From contig NZ_CP036402.1 of NCBI RefSeq assembly GCF_004322855.1, positions 62,001-126,000 of the forward strand: a DNA stretch of 64,000 bases, written 5' to 3'. The notes beneath the pieces were generated by a model. It was not told the origin of the DNA and did no database searches. It saw nothing but the letters and a program-made list of their open reading frames with translations. Position 1 is the first letter of the stretch; the number at the start of each line of letters is the position of its first letter. A program made the translations under genes and the position numbers. This document shows, piece by piece, positions 23,536 to 32,387 of the stretch. Source of the stretch: Egibacter rhizosphaerae. GTDB lineage: Bacteria; Actinomycetota; Nitriliruptoria; Euzebyales; Egibacteraceae.

Positions 23536-24432
23536 GGTAACCCCGGCGCGGCGGCAGAGCTCCAACACCAGCGCGTGGATCCCCCGGTCGCCGAAACCAC
23601 GCTCGTCGAGCGACTCGTAGAGCTCCGCGGCCTGCGCGGCAGCCCCGGCCGGGATCCCCAGCTCGTCCGCGGTGCTGCGAGCGATCCGCAGGTCCTTGGT
23701 GTAGTGCTCGATCGCGAACCCGGGGTCGAAGTCTCCCTCGAGCATCCGTGGCCCGTACGTGTCGAGCGACCACGAGCCCGCGGCCCCGCCCGCCACCGAC
23801 TCCATGACCCGCCCCGGGTCCAGTCCCGCCCGCACGGCATAGACGAGCCCCTCGCCGAGGCCCAGCATGATCCCCGCGATCAACAGCTGATTCACGATCT
23901 TCGTGTGCTGCCCCGCGCCGGGGGGCCCTTGGAGCACGACGCTGCGTCCGAGCCGCTCGAGCAGCGGTCGTGCGCGGGCGAACGTCTCGGCGTCCCCACC
24001 GACCATGATGGAGAGGCGAGCCTCCCGCGCGCCGACGTCGCCGCCGGAGACCGGCGCGTCGAGCGCCGCGACCCCCTGCTCGGCAGCCGCCGCGTGGACC
24101 TCCTGCGACAGACGGGGATCGCTGGTGGTGAAGTCGATCAGCACCGCACCCTGCGAGGCCCCGGCGAGCACGCCGTCGTCGCCGAGCACGACCTCCCTGA
24201 CATCCTGGGGCGAGCCGACCATCACCCCCACGACGTCCGCGTCGCGCGCCGCCTCCGCGGGGCTCGTCGCCCACGCGGCCCCGCCGTCCAGCAGGTCCTG
24301 CGCACGCTCTCGGGTCCGGGTGTGGACCGCGGTCGGGTGCCCCGCGTCGAGCAGGTGCCCGGCCATCGGGGCGCCCATCACCCCGGTGCCGACCCACCCG
24401 ACCCGATCACCGCGCCCGCTGTCGACGGCCAT
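23512..24432 (-). CDS. beta-hydroxyacid dehydrogenase (3-hydroxyisobutyrate / tartronate-semialdehyde reductase family)
   Basis: A 306-residue NAD(P)-dependent enzyme. Rossmann motif VGWVGTGVMGAPMAGHLLDAGH at about 10-30, substrate segment LDAPVSGGDVGA, catalytic lysine in HTKIVNQLLIAGIM and helix DLRIARSTADELGIP toward the end. Members include GarR, MmsB and GLYR succinic semialdehyde reductases; the sequence alone does not choose. ATG 24432 is preceded by GAGGAGGAGGG. The hydrophilic run before it is not family sequence. It is next to, but 99 bp from, the ABC exporter. A 25-bp duplication crosses its stop. Confidence 0.88.
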   Translation of the reverse strand: MAVDSGRGDRVGWVGTGVMGAPMAGHLLDAGHPTAVHTRTRERAQDLLDGGAAWATSPAEAARDADVVGVMVGSPQDVREVVLGDDGVLAGASQGAVLIDFTTSDPRLSQEVHAAAAEQGVAALDAPVSGGDVGAREARLSIMVGGDAETFARARPLLERLGRSVVLQGPPGAGQHTKIVNQLLIAGIMLGLGEGLVYAVRAGLDPGRVMESVAGGAAGSWSLDTYGPRMLEGDFDPGFAIEHYTKDLRIARSTADELGIPAGAAAQAAELYESLDERGFGDRGIHALVLELCRRAGVTWPGGPGE

Positions 24433-24531
24433 CACACCCTCCTCCTCGCTGGCGTCCGCCGGATCATCCTGACCGGGCACCGGGCACGCAAACGTCCTCC
24501 CCCGGGCCACGAGTGGAGGAAGCTGGGCTCG

Positions 24532-26457
24532 CTACGCGCCCGCGAGCTGGGTCCGGTAGAGCTGCGCGTACAGACCCCCGGCCGCGAGGAGCTCATCGTG
24601 GGTGCCACGCTGGACGATCTCACCGCCGTCGAGCACGAGGATCTCGTCGGCATCGACCACCGTGGACAGCCGATGGGCGATGACCAGCGAGGTCCGCCCC
24701 TCGAGCGCCGCGTCGAGCGCCCGTCGCACCGCGGCCTCCGACTCGGTGTCGAGGTGAGCGGTCGCCTCGTCCAACACCACGATCGCCGGATCCTTGAGCA
24801 GCACGCGGGCGATCGCGAGACGCTGCTTCTCGCCGCCCGAGAGGCGGTAGCCGCGCTCCCCCACGATCGTGTCGTACCCGTCGGGCAGTGCTGCCACGAC
24901 GTCATGGATCCGAGCCGCTCGGCAGGCCTCGACGAGCTGCTCGTCGGTCGCGTCCTCGCGGGCATAGCGCAGGTTCGCCGCCACCGAGTCGTGGAACAAG
25001 TGCGCGTCCTGCGTCACCACGCCGATGGCATCGGCGAGCGACCCCAGCGTCGTGTCCCGCACGTCCAACCCGTCGATCGACACGGACCCCTGCTCCACGT
25101 CGTAGAGGCGCGGGACGAGATGGCAGACCGTGGTCTTGCCGGCTCCGGACGGCCCGACCAGCGCCACCGTGCTCCCCGCGGGGGCGACGAAGGAGACATC
25201 GCGGAGCACGAGCGGACCCGGCTCCGCATCGAGGACCTCGGAGAACCCCCGCTCGAGCGACGCCAGCGACGAGTCGGCCGCCGAGGGATAGCGGAACCAC
25301 ACCCCGTCGAAGCGCACCTCCCCCTCGAGCGGCACGTCCCGACCCAACTCCACCGCGTCGTCCTTCTCGTCGATGGGGCGCTTCAGGTCGAGCACCTCGA
25401 AGACCCGGTCGAACGACACGAGCGCGGTCAGCACCTCCACCGGCGCGTTCGAGAGCGCGGCGAGCGGTTGGTAGGCCTGGGTCACGAGGATCCCGAACTC
25501 GACCACCTGTCCCGCAGTGAAGGTGCCCTCCAACACCCCGCGCCCGCCGACCCAGTAGACCAAGGCCGTCCCGAGCGCGCCGAGCAGCGTGAGGATCACG
25601 AAGAAGAGTCGCCCGACGACCGCCGTGCGCACCCCGACCTCCGCGACGGCGTCGGCGTCCTCCGCGAAGGCCGCGCTCTCGGTCGCGGGGCGTCCGAACA
25701 GCTTCACCAGCAACGCCCCGGCGACGTTGAGCCGTTCGGTCATCTGCGTGTTCATCTCGGCGTTCAGCGCCATCTGCCGACGCGTCAGCTGCTGCAGCTT
25801 CTCCCCGACTTTGCGTGCCAACAGCACGAAGATCGGCAGCACGGCGAGCACGAGGGCGGTGAGGACCGGGGAGATGCGGATCATCAGCGCGATCGCGACG
25901 AGGGCCTGCACGACGTTGGCTGCAAGGGTCCCGAACGTCCCGGTCAGGGCCCGCTGGGCACCGATCACGTCGTTGTTCAAACGGCTGACCAGCGCACCGG
26001 TCTGAGTGCGCGTGAAGAACGCCATCGGCAGGCGCTGGACGTGATCGAACACCGAACGGCGCAGGTCGGCGATGAGCCACTCGCCCACCTGCGCGGACAG
26101 GTAGCGCTGCCACAGGCTGAACACCGCAGCACCGATGGCGATCGCGACCAGCAGCCCCACGTAGAGGTTGAGGATGGCGAGCGCATCCGGTCCGGGTGAC
26201 TCGATGACGTCGACGATCTCACCGATGGCACGCGCCGGCAGGACCGTGAACGCCGAGGCGCCGGCGATCGCGACGAGCAGCAGCAGCAGCCGACCCCGGT
26301 ACGGGCGCGCGAACTCGCGCCACACGCGCGCGATGAGCCCTCTGGGCAGCTTCTTGCCCTCGAGGCCGTCCTGACCCCGGTGCACCCGTCCGACACCGGG
26401 GTTCAGGCCGCTCCCGCCACCGAGCCGTGGGGATCCCATCGACCAGCTCATCGACAC
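24532..26457 (-). CDS. ABC exporter, fused permease and ATPase
   Basis: 641 residues with the type IV exporter layout. Six-helix ABC membrane domain at about 50-340 (GRLLLLLVAIAGASAFTVLPARAIGE onward) with the LPMAFFTRTQTGALVSRLNND coupling segment. Nucleotide domain with Walker A GPSGAGKTT (about 433), Q-loop TQDAHLFHDSV, signature YRLSGGEKQRLAIARVLL (about 533), Walker B IVVLDEATAHLD and H-loop IAHRLST. The linker between domains is longer than usual. Probably acts as a homodimer exporting a lipid or drug. Start codons GTG 26457, ATG 26451 and ATG 26439 are all possible; none has a clear ribosome binding site. Confidence 0.9.
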   Translation of the reverse strand: MSMSWSMGSPRLGGGSGLNPGVGRVHRGQDGLEGKKLPRGLIARVWREFARPYRGRLLLLLVAIAGASAFTVLPARAIGEIVDVIESPGPDALAILNLYVGLLVAIAIGAAVFSLWQRYLSAQVGEWLIADLRRSVFDHVQRLPMAFFTRTQTGALVSRLNNDVIGAQRALTGTFGTLAANVVQALVAIALMIRISPVLTALVLAVLPIFVLLARKVGEKLQQLTRRQMALNAEMNTQMTERLNVAGALLVKLFGRPATESAAFAEDADAVAEVGVRTAVVGRLFFVILTLLGALGTALVYWVGGRGVLEGTFTAGQVVEFGILVTQAYQPLAALSNAPVEVLTALVSFDRVFEVLDLKRPIDEKDDAVELGRDVPLEGEVRFDGVWFRYPSAADSSLASLERGFSEVLDAEPGPLVLRDVSFVAPAGSTVALVGPSGAGKTTVCHLVPRLYDVEQGSVSIDGLDVRDTTLGSLADAIGVVTQDAHLFHDSVAANLRYAREDATDEQLVEACRAARIHDVVAALPDGYDTIVGERGYRLSGGEKQRLAIARVLLKDPAIVVLDEATAHLDTESEAAVRRALDAALEGRTSLVIAHRLSTVVDADEILVLDGGEIVQRGTHDELLAAGGLYAQLYRTQLAGA

Positions 26458-26614
26458 CCGCCCGCAGCGGAAGCCGCGACATCGGCGGCCCGCCGACGTC
26501 GCGAGATCGGGGCAGGGGTGTTCGTTCGCGCAACCATCGGGGGCCAGGATGCCACCCGAGCCGAACCGACCGGCCTCGCACGGACCGGCTGCGCACCGGT
26601 CCCACCGGGATCCC

Positions 26615-29605
26615 TCAGGGCCCGGTCGGTGCCGCGCGGGCCGGCGACGGGGTCTCGCCGCCCAGCACCTCGGCGCTGGCTGTCAGCGCCAGGTCGACGG
26701 CCTGTGGCCCGTCGAGCCCCGCTCCCTCCTCGGCGAGAGCCCGGAAGGCCTCCGCACCGAGCCGTTCGGACAACGACTCGCGCGCGTGTTCGACCCGCAC
26801 GGCATCGGCGCCGAAGGGTGGCGCCGGGGTTCCCGCTCCGTGCACCGCCCCGGAGAGTCGAGCCGCGGGTTCGTCCGCTCCGAGGCGGACCAACAACGGG
26901 ACGAGGTTGCGCAAGGTCGTCCACTGATGGATCCAGTCACCCGCGCGGCGCCAGTGGTGGATGACCTCGGGGAAGGCGGACAACGCCTCGTGGGGGGACT
27001 GGTGGCGCGCACGCAGGGCGATCAGGGCGACGCGCGACACCCCTTCCAGATAGCGGTCGTTCACGGGCCGGGCGAGCGTGATCGCGCGCTCGAGGAGCTC
27101 GAGGGCTCGATCGGGTTCGGCGTCGCCGCAGGCCTCGGCCTGCACGTAGAGGGCCCATCCCCGCATGTTGGGACTTTCCAGGGCCTCGGCGGCCTCCCAC
27201 TGCCGCGCGGCCGCTTCGAGCGCCGCCTCCCGGTGGCCTCCGTACACGAGCGACAGGACATCGTGCATGCCCATCCAGACGGCGGAGTAGGCGTCGCCGT
27301 CGCCCTCGGCCGCCGCCAGTGCCCGCTCGGTGAGCGCCCGGCACTCCTCGAGCCGTCCCTCGTACAGCGCGACGGAGCTGAGCACACGCAGCGGCACGAA
27401 GAGCCCGGGCACGCCGCTCGACGCCTCCTCGAGCGCGCGCTCGGCCAGCTCGCGCGCTCGGGTGAGGTCCCCCGCCTGGCTCAGACCGTGGGCGACGACC
27501 CCTCGGACCAGCGGCAGCAGGCGATGATCGCAGACGCCCGCGAGTTCCGCGGCCTCCGAGGCCCATGCGGACACCTCGTCGCGGAGCCGCCAGCGCGCGA
27601 AGACGTAGAGGGCAGCGGCGAGGCGCAGCGCCAGATCGGAGTCCTCGTGCTCGATGGCCCAGCGATGGGCTGCCCGCAGGTTCGCGAGCTCCGCTTCCAG
27701 CACCGCCACCGCCTCGGCCTCGCCGGGTCCGCGGACCTCGACGTCGGCCCGCTCGGCGAGGGCGACGAACCACACGGCGTGCCGCTCCCGAAGGACGTCC
27801 TCCTCCCCCCGGGCGGCCAGCCGCTGCACGGCGTACTGCCGCAGCGTCTCCAGAAGGCGGTAGCGAGCCGGGTGGGCGTCCCGGTCGACGGCGACCATCG
27901 AGCGGTTCACGAGACCGGTGAGCAGTCCCGCGATCCGTTCCGCGCTGAGCTCCTCGTCGGCGCACAGGCCTTCGGCCGTCGCGAGGGTGAACCCGCCCAC
28001 GAGCACCCCGAGCCGGTCGAAGAGGCGCTGTTCCGCCGGATCGAGGAGCTGGTACGACCACTCGACGACCGCGTCCAGGCTCCGGTGTCGCGGATCGGCA
28101 CGCGGTCCGTGGGTGAGGAGCCGGAACCGCTGCCCGAGGCGACGAGCGATCTCCGCGGGTTCGAGCGCAGGGACGAGGGCGGCGGCGAGCTCGATGGCCA
28201 GCGGCAGACCGTCGAGCTGTCGGCAGATGTCGGCCACGGCCGCCGCGGTCGCGTCGTCACCGCTGATGTCGGCCCAGTGGCTCGTCGCCCGGTCCCAGAA
28301 GAGCCGTGCGGCGGGCGCGTCCGTGTCTTCACCGCCCATCCGGTCCGCGGGCAGTGTCAGGGGAGGTACCAGCCACATTTGCTCCCCGTCGACGGCGAGC
28401 GGTTCCCGACCGGTCGCGAGGAGCGAGATCCCCGGCGCGTTGCGCAGCAGGTGCTCGGCGAGCCGCGCGGTCGCCTCGACGACGTGCTCGCAGTTGTCCA
28501 ACACGAGGAGGAGGCGCTTGCCCGCGAGCGCGGCCACGAGGCTGTCGGCCACGTCGCGGTGCGCCTGCTGATGCACCCCCAGCACCGTCGCGACGGTGTG
28601 TCCCACCGCGCCGGCATCCGCGGGAGCAAGGTCACACCACCACACCCCGTCGGGATAGCGGTCGGCGACGGTGGCCGCCGCCTGGAGGGCCAGGCGGGTC
28701 TTGCCGACCCCGCCCACCCCCGTGAGCGTCACGAGACGGCCCCTGTCGAGCAGGCGGCGGACGGCCTCGGTCTCGTGCTGCCGTCCGACGAAGCTGGTCA
28801 CCGGCCGAGGGAGGTTGCCCTGTGCTGATTCGGCATCCTCGCCGGTGCGCGCCGGGGTCGCCGGGGGCGTGACGCTCGGTGCCTGGCGCAGGATGTCGGC
28901 TTGCAGTTGTTGCAACGACGGGGACGGCTCGAGCCCGAGGTCGTCGGCCAGCCGACCGCGCAGCCGCTGGAACACCGACAGCGCCTCGGTCTGCCGTCCG
29001 GCCTGAGCGAGGGCGGTCATGAGCTGCGCGTGCGGCCGCTCTCGCAGCGGGTTCGCCCGTGCGAACGCGTCCAGGTCGGCGACCACCCCCGTGTCCCCGG
29101 TTGCCAGCCGCGCCGCGAACGCGTCCTCGATCGCGCCCAGGCGCAGCTCCTCGAGGCGCACCGCCTCGGGGCGCGCGAAGTCCTCGTCCGCGACCTCGGC
29201 GTACGCGCGTCCTCGCCAGAGGGCGAGGGCCTCGGCGAGGCCTGCGGCCGCCTCCGCCGGCGCCTGTTCGAGCTGGGTGCACGCGCGGGCCACGAGCCGC
29301 TCGAAGCGCCGGGCGTCGACCTGATCGTCGTGAGCGAGCAAGCGGTACCCCTGCGCGTCGTACTCCAACACCGTCGCGTCGCCGAGCACGCGTCGAAGTC
29401 GCGACACGTAGGTGTGCAGCCCCGCCGGCGCACTCGGCGGCGGCGCGCCGTCCCAGAGCACGTCCACCAGCCGCTCGGCGCTCACGTGGTACCCGCCCTG
29501 GACGAGCAGCACCGCGAGCAGGCGCCGCTGCATCCGGCTGCCGATGCGCAGTCGCCCGCCGTCATCGTGGGCGACCTCGATCGGACCGAGGACCCTGAAG
29601 TCCAT
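26615..29605 (-). CDS. AfsR/SARP-family transcriptional activator with NB-ARC and TPR domains
   Basis: A 996-residue regulator. The N-terminal OmpR-like winged helix (MDFRVLGPIEVAHDDGGRLRI to YDAQGYRLL, about 1-92) and bacterial transcriptional activator domain (about 98-240, ending GLEPSPSLQQLQADIL) form the SARP core. An STAND ATPase follows: SFVGRQHE, Walker A TGVGGVGKTRLA (295-306), LLVLDNCEHV, GLPLAIELAAAL. TPR-like helices fill the C-terminal 400 residues. ATG 29605 has GGGGAGG 4 nt upstream. It is divergent from a four-gene methyltransferase operon. SARPs bind 11-bp-period direct repeats, and such repeats occur at 29679-29711, so it probably activates that operon. Confidence 0.92.
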   Translation of the reverse strand: MDFRVLGPIEVAHDDGGRLRIGSRMQRRLLAVLLVQGGYHVSAERLVDVLWDGAPPPSAPAGLHTYVSRLRRVLGDATVLEYDAQGYRLLAHDDQVDARRFERLVARACTQLEQAPAEAAAGLAEALALWRGRAYAEVADEDFARPEAVRLEELRLGAIEDAFAARLATGDTGVVADLDAFARANPLRERPHAQLMTALAQAGRQTEALSVFQRLRGRLADDLGLEPSPSLQQLQADILRQAPSVTPPATPARTGEDAESAQGNLPRPVTSFVGRQHETEAVRRLLDRGRLVTLTGVGGVGKTRLALQAAATVADRYPDGVWWCDLAPADAGAVGHTVATVLGVHQQAHRDVADSLVAALAGKRLLLVLDNCEHVVEATARLAEHLLRNAPGISLLATGREPLAVDGEQMWLVPPLTLPADRMGGEDTDAPAARLFWDRATSHWADISGDDATAAAVADICRQLDGLPLAIELAAALVPALEPAEIARRLGQRFRLLTHGPRADPRHRSLDAVVEWSYQLLDPAEQRLFDRLGVLVGGFTLATAEGLCADEELSAERIAGLLTGLVNRSMVAVDRDAHPARYRLLETLRQYAVQRLAARGEEDVLRERHAVWFVALAERADVEVRGPGEAEAVAVLEAELANLRAAHRWAIEHEDSDLALRLAAALYVFARWRLRDEVSAWASEAAELAGVCDHRLLPLVRGVVAHGLSQAGDLTRARELAERALEEASSGVPGLFVPLRVLSSVALYEGRLEECRALTERALAAAEGDGDAYSAVWMGMHDVLSLVYGGHREAALEAAARQWEAAEALESPNMRGWALYVQAEACGDAEPDRALELLERAITLARPVNDRYLEGVSRVALIALRARHQSPHEALSAFPEVIHHWRRAGDWIHQWTTLRNLVPLLVRLGADEPAARLSGAVHGAGTPAPPFGADAVRVEHARESLSERLGAEAFRALAEEGAGLDGPQAVDLALTASAEVLGGETPSPARAAPTGP

Positions 29606-29678
29606 GACGCCTCCCCGCGTGGAACCGTGAACGTAGGGCGCCCGGTGGCCCGGAACAAGGGGGCCGGGAACGGCGCGA

Positions 29679-29711
29679 GCGGGCCGCAAGCGGGCCGCAA
29701 GCGACGCGCGA
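29679..29711. promoter_or_regulatory. 11-bp-period direct repeats, putative SARP operator
   Basis: GCGGGCCGCAA at 29679-29689 is repeated exactly at 29690-29700. A degenerate third unit (GCGACGCGCGA) runs to 29711 and a weaker fourth follows. SARP proteins bind heptamers spaced to an 11-bp period near the -35 region. A TGTCAT box at about 29729 would be the -10 of the divergent methyltransferase operon. Confidence 0.5.
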
Positions 29712-29789
29712 GCAGGCCCCGGGACGCTGTCATCGCCGCCGCCGGACAGGCGCGACGGCGATCGACCCATCGACGCGAAGGGGCACCTC

Positions 29790-30878
29790 ATGAGCATCGA
29801 GACAGTCGGCACCGGCCACACGCCCCTGGACGAGTCCAAGGTCGAGGCCTTCGCCGGACAGGTCATCAGTGACATCGGCACGGTCCTCGCCGGTGCCACG
29901 GTCTACATCGGACACCACGCCGGGCTCTACACGGCGATGGCGGACGGCCTCCCGGTCGACCCGCACGAGCTCGCCGAGCGTGCCGGGGCGCATCCGCGGT
30001 ACGTGCGGGAGTGGCTGGGCGCTCAGGCGGCGAGCGGCTACGTGGAGTACGACCCGCAGCGGGGGGCCTACCGGCTTCCGCTCGAACACGCGGCGGTCCT
30101 CGCCGAGCCGTCGAGCCCCGCGTACCTGAGCGGGGCGACAGACGCGATGGCGGGGATCTGGGCGGCCGCCGGGCCGGTCGCCGACGACTTCACCGCGGGC
30201 GAGGGTGTGCCGTGGCACGCACACGACGCGCGTCTCTTCTCGGGCACCGAGGAGCTGTTCCGGCCGGGCTACGAGACCTTCCTCGCCACCGAGTGGATCC
30301 CCTCGCTCGACGGCGCGGAGGCGAGGCTTCGGGCCGGTGGGCGGGTCGCCGACGTGGGCTGCGGCCACGGGGTGTCGACGGTCGAGATGGCCAAGGCGTT
30401 CCCGGCGTCCCGGGTGCACGGGTTCGACGCGCACGACGCCTCCGTCGCGACCGCGCGCGAGCGTGCCGCCACGGCGGGAGTGGCCGACCGCACGACCTTC
30501 GAGACGGTCCTGGCCACCGAGCTGCCCGGTGACGGGTACGACCTCGTGTGCTTCTTCGACGCACTCCACGACATGGGTGACCCCGTGGGGGCACTCGTAC
30601 GCGCTCGGGAGGCGCTCGGTCCCGACGGTGCGGTCATGCTGATCGAGCCGTTGGCAGGCGACCGCGTCGAGGAGAACCTCACGCCGGTCGGCCGTCTCTT
30701 CTACGCGGCCTCCACGCTGGTCTGCACCGCCAACGGGATCGCGCAGGGCAACCACCCGGTGCTCGGCGCGCAGGCCGGGGAGCAGGCCCTGCGGGACGTG
30801 CTCGCCCAGGCCGGGTTCACCCGTGTCCGCCGCACCGCGGACGCACCGGTCAACATGGTCCTGGAGGCGCGGCCATGA
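29790..30878 (+). CDS. class I SAM-dependent methyltransferase with N-terminal winged helix
   Basis: 362 residues. The N-terminal part (ISDIGTVLAGATVYIGHHAGLYTAMADGLPVDPHELAERAGAHPRYVREWLGAQAASGYVEYD) is the winged-helix dimerisation domain of O-methyltransferase-like proteins such as Rv2258c. The SAM site is VADVGCGHGVSTVEMAKAFPAS (about 187-208), with FDAHDASVATARERA and CFFDALHDMGDP. This group methylates small molecules; the acceptor is unknown. A GAAGGGG stretch precedes ATG 29790. It is first gene of a coupled operon, and its stop overlaps the next ATG (ATGA at 30875). Confidence 0.9.
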   Translation: MSIETVGTGHTPLDESKVEAFAGQVISDIGTVLAGATVYIGHHAGLYTAMADGLPVDPHELAERAGAHPRYVREWLGAQAASGYVEYDPQRGAYRLPLEHAAVLAEPSSPAYLSGATDAMAGIWAAAGPVADDFTAGEGVPWHAHDARLFSGTEELFRPGYETFLATEWIPSLDGAEARLRAGGRVADVGCGHGVSTVEMAKAFPASRVHGFDAHDASVATARERAATAGVADRTTFETVLATELPGDGYDLVCFFDALHDMGDPVGALVRAREALGPDGAVMLIEPLAGDRVEENLTPVGRLFYAASTLVCTANGIAQGNHPVLGAQAGEQALRDVLAQAGFTRVRRTADAPVNMVLEARP

Positions 30879-31285
30879 GCGGCACCCGAGCCACCGCCGA
30901 TCTCGCGGCCCGGTACCGAGTGGCCGTGGAAGCCGATGATCCCCGCGTCCTCATCCCGCTCTACGATCCGGGTGCCCTGCTGGACGTCCACGTGCCGCAC
31001 TGGCGTTTCCAGGTCGAGGGCCGGCGGCCGATCGCCGAACAGGTGTGCGTCCTGCCCCGGCCGGGACGGTTCACGACGTTCGACGGCGAGGCGACCCGCG
31101 ATGGCCTCCTCGTGCGCTTCGAGTGGCGCCAGAACGGGCCCACCGGCGACGCGCTCGTGCGCCAGCTCCACGCGTGGCGGCTGCGCGACGGCCGCATCAC
31201 CGAGCACCTCGTCTTCTGCGCCGGCGTGTGGGACCGGGAGCTGCAGCAGCGGATGGCCGTCGAGGCCCCACTGGTGCGCCCGTGA
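30875..31285 (+). CDS. NTF2-like / SnoaL-fold protein
   Basis: 136 residues in a cone-shaped alpha+beta pattern: helix TADLAARYRVAVEADDPRVLIPLYDPGALLDVHVPHWRFQVEGRRPI, then strands FTTFDGEATRDGLLVRFEW, DALVRQLHAWRLRDGRITEHLVFCAGVWD. The layout matches SnoaL-like NTF2 proteins that isomerise, hydroxylate or bind small molecules. The start overlaps the methyltransferase stop by 4 nt. Such proteins are frequent in polyketide and other tailoring clusters, which fits the SARP regulator, but no synthase is present here. Confidence 0.75.
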   Translation: MSGTRATADLAARYRVAVEADDPRVLIPLYDPGALLDVHVPHWRFQVEGRRPIAEQVCVLPRPGRFTTFDGEATRDGLLVRFEWRQNGPTGDALVRQLHAWRLRDGRITEHLVFCAGVWDRELQQRMAVEAPLVRP

Positions 31286-31352
31286 TGACCCCGAGCTTGA
31301 CGCCGTGGCTGCCGTCGGACGACGATCACGGAAACGAGCGAGGCGAGGGCCC

Positions 31353-32387
31353 GTGAGCGCGCAGCCGGACGGTCGGACCCACGTGCGCCGGGTCGCGGCG
31401 AGCATCGAGGAGATCCTGGGCCCGGGTGCGCACCGTGAGCCCTTCGTGCATGGCGACGGCAAGTCCGGGGTGCGGATGGAGCGCGTCGTGGTCGACGGGC
31501 AGCGCTACGTCCTCAAGCACCTTCACGTGGCCGACGACTGGATCATGCGGGCGACCGGCGACCTCGCCGGTCGCCCGATCACCCTTTGGCGCCGCGGGCT
31601 GCTCGACCGACTGCCTGACTGTTTCGACCACGCGACCGTCGGGGCCGCGTGGGACGACCGCCCCGAAGGACGCGGTGCGGTCGTGGTGATGCGCGACGTG
31701 GGCGAGTGGCTGCTGCCCGAGGGGGACGTCGAGATCCCCCTGGACGCACACCTCGCCTTCGTCGACCACATGGCCCGGCTGCACACGACGTTCTGGGGGT
31801 TCCGCGACACCGTCGGCCTGCTCCCCCTGTCCCAGCGGTACGTGTGGTTCGGGCCACACCTGGCCGACGTCGAACGCGCGCGTGGCAGCACCGCGGCCGT
31901 GCCCACGCGGCTCGTCCCCCAGGGGTGGGATCGCTTCGCCGAGCGCGCCCCCGACGCCGCACCGGTCGTCCTCGCGCTCCTCGAGGACGCCTCGCCGCTC
32001 GTGCGCGGGCTCGCGAGCACGCCGGCGACGCTCCTCCACGGCGACTGGAAGGCCGGCAACCTCGGTCGCGACCTCGATGGGCGGACGATCCTCCTGGACT
32101 GGGCGGTCACCGGGGCCGGTCCGCCGTGCGCGGAGATCGCCCACTACGTGTGCCTGAACCGGGCGCGCCTGCCCCAGTCCAAGGACGCCACCCTGCGCGC
32201 GTACCGGGAGGCACTCGAACGGCACGGGATGGACACGGGTCCGTGGTGGGATCGCCAGTGCGCCCTCTCCCTGCTCGGGACCCTGCTGATGTTCGGCTGG
32301 GAGAAGGCGTGGGGCGAGGACGAGGGGGCTCTCGAGGATCTCGCGTGGTGGAGGGCGCGAGCGCTCGACGGTGCCCGGGAGTTGTGA
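31353..32387 (+). CDS. aminoglycoside-phosphotransferase-like kinase
   Basis: 344 residues. KSGVRMERVVVDGQRYVLKHLHVADDW carries the ATP-site lysine, and ATLLHGDWKAGNLGRDLDGRTILLDWAVTGAGP is the catalytic and metal site of the APH fold. The substrate-binding half is unlike known resistance enzymes. GTG 31353 follows GAGGGCCC; an earlier start is not supported by family similarity. 67 bp separate it from the NTF2-like gene and its stop overlaps the next GTG. It could phosphorylate a metabolite of the cluster or confer self-resistance; both are inference. Confidence 0.8.
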   Translation: MSAQPDGRTHVRRVAASIEEILGPGAHREPFVHGDGKSGVRMERVVVDGQRYVLKHLHVADDWIMRATGDLAGRPITLWRRGLLDRLPDCFDHATVGAAWDDRPEGRGAVVVMRDVGEWLLPEGDVEIPLDAHLAFVDHMARLHTTFWGFRDTVGLLPLSQRYVWFGPHLADVERARGSTAAVPTRLVPQGWDRFAERAPDAAPVVLALLEDASPLVRGLASTPATLLHGDWKAGNLGRDLDGRTILLDWAVTGAGPPCAEIAHYVCLNRARLPQSKDATLRAYREALERHGMDTGPWWDRQCALSLLGTLLMFGWEKAWGEDEGALEDLAWWRARALDGAREL

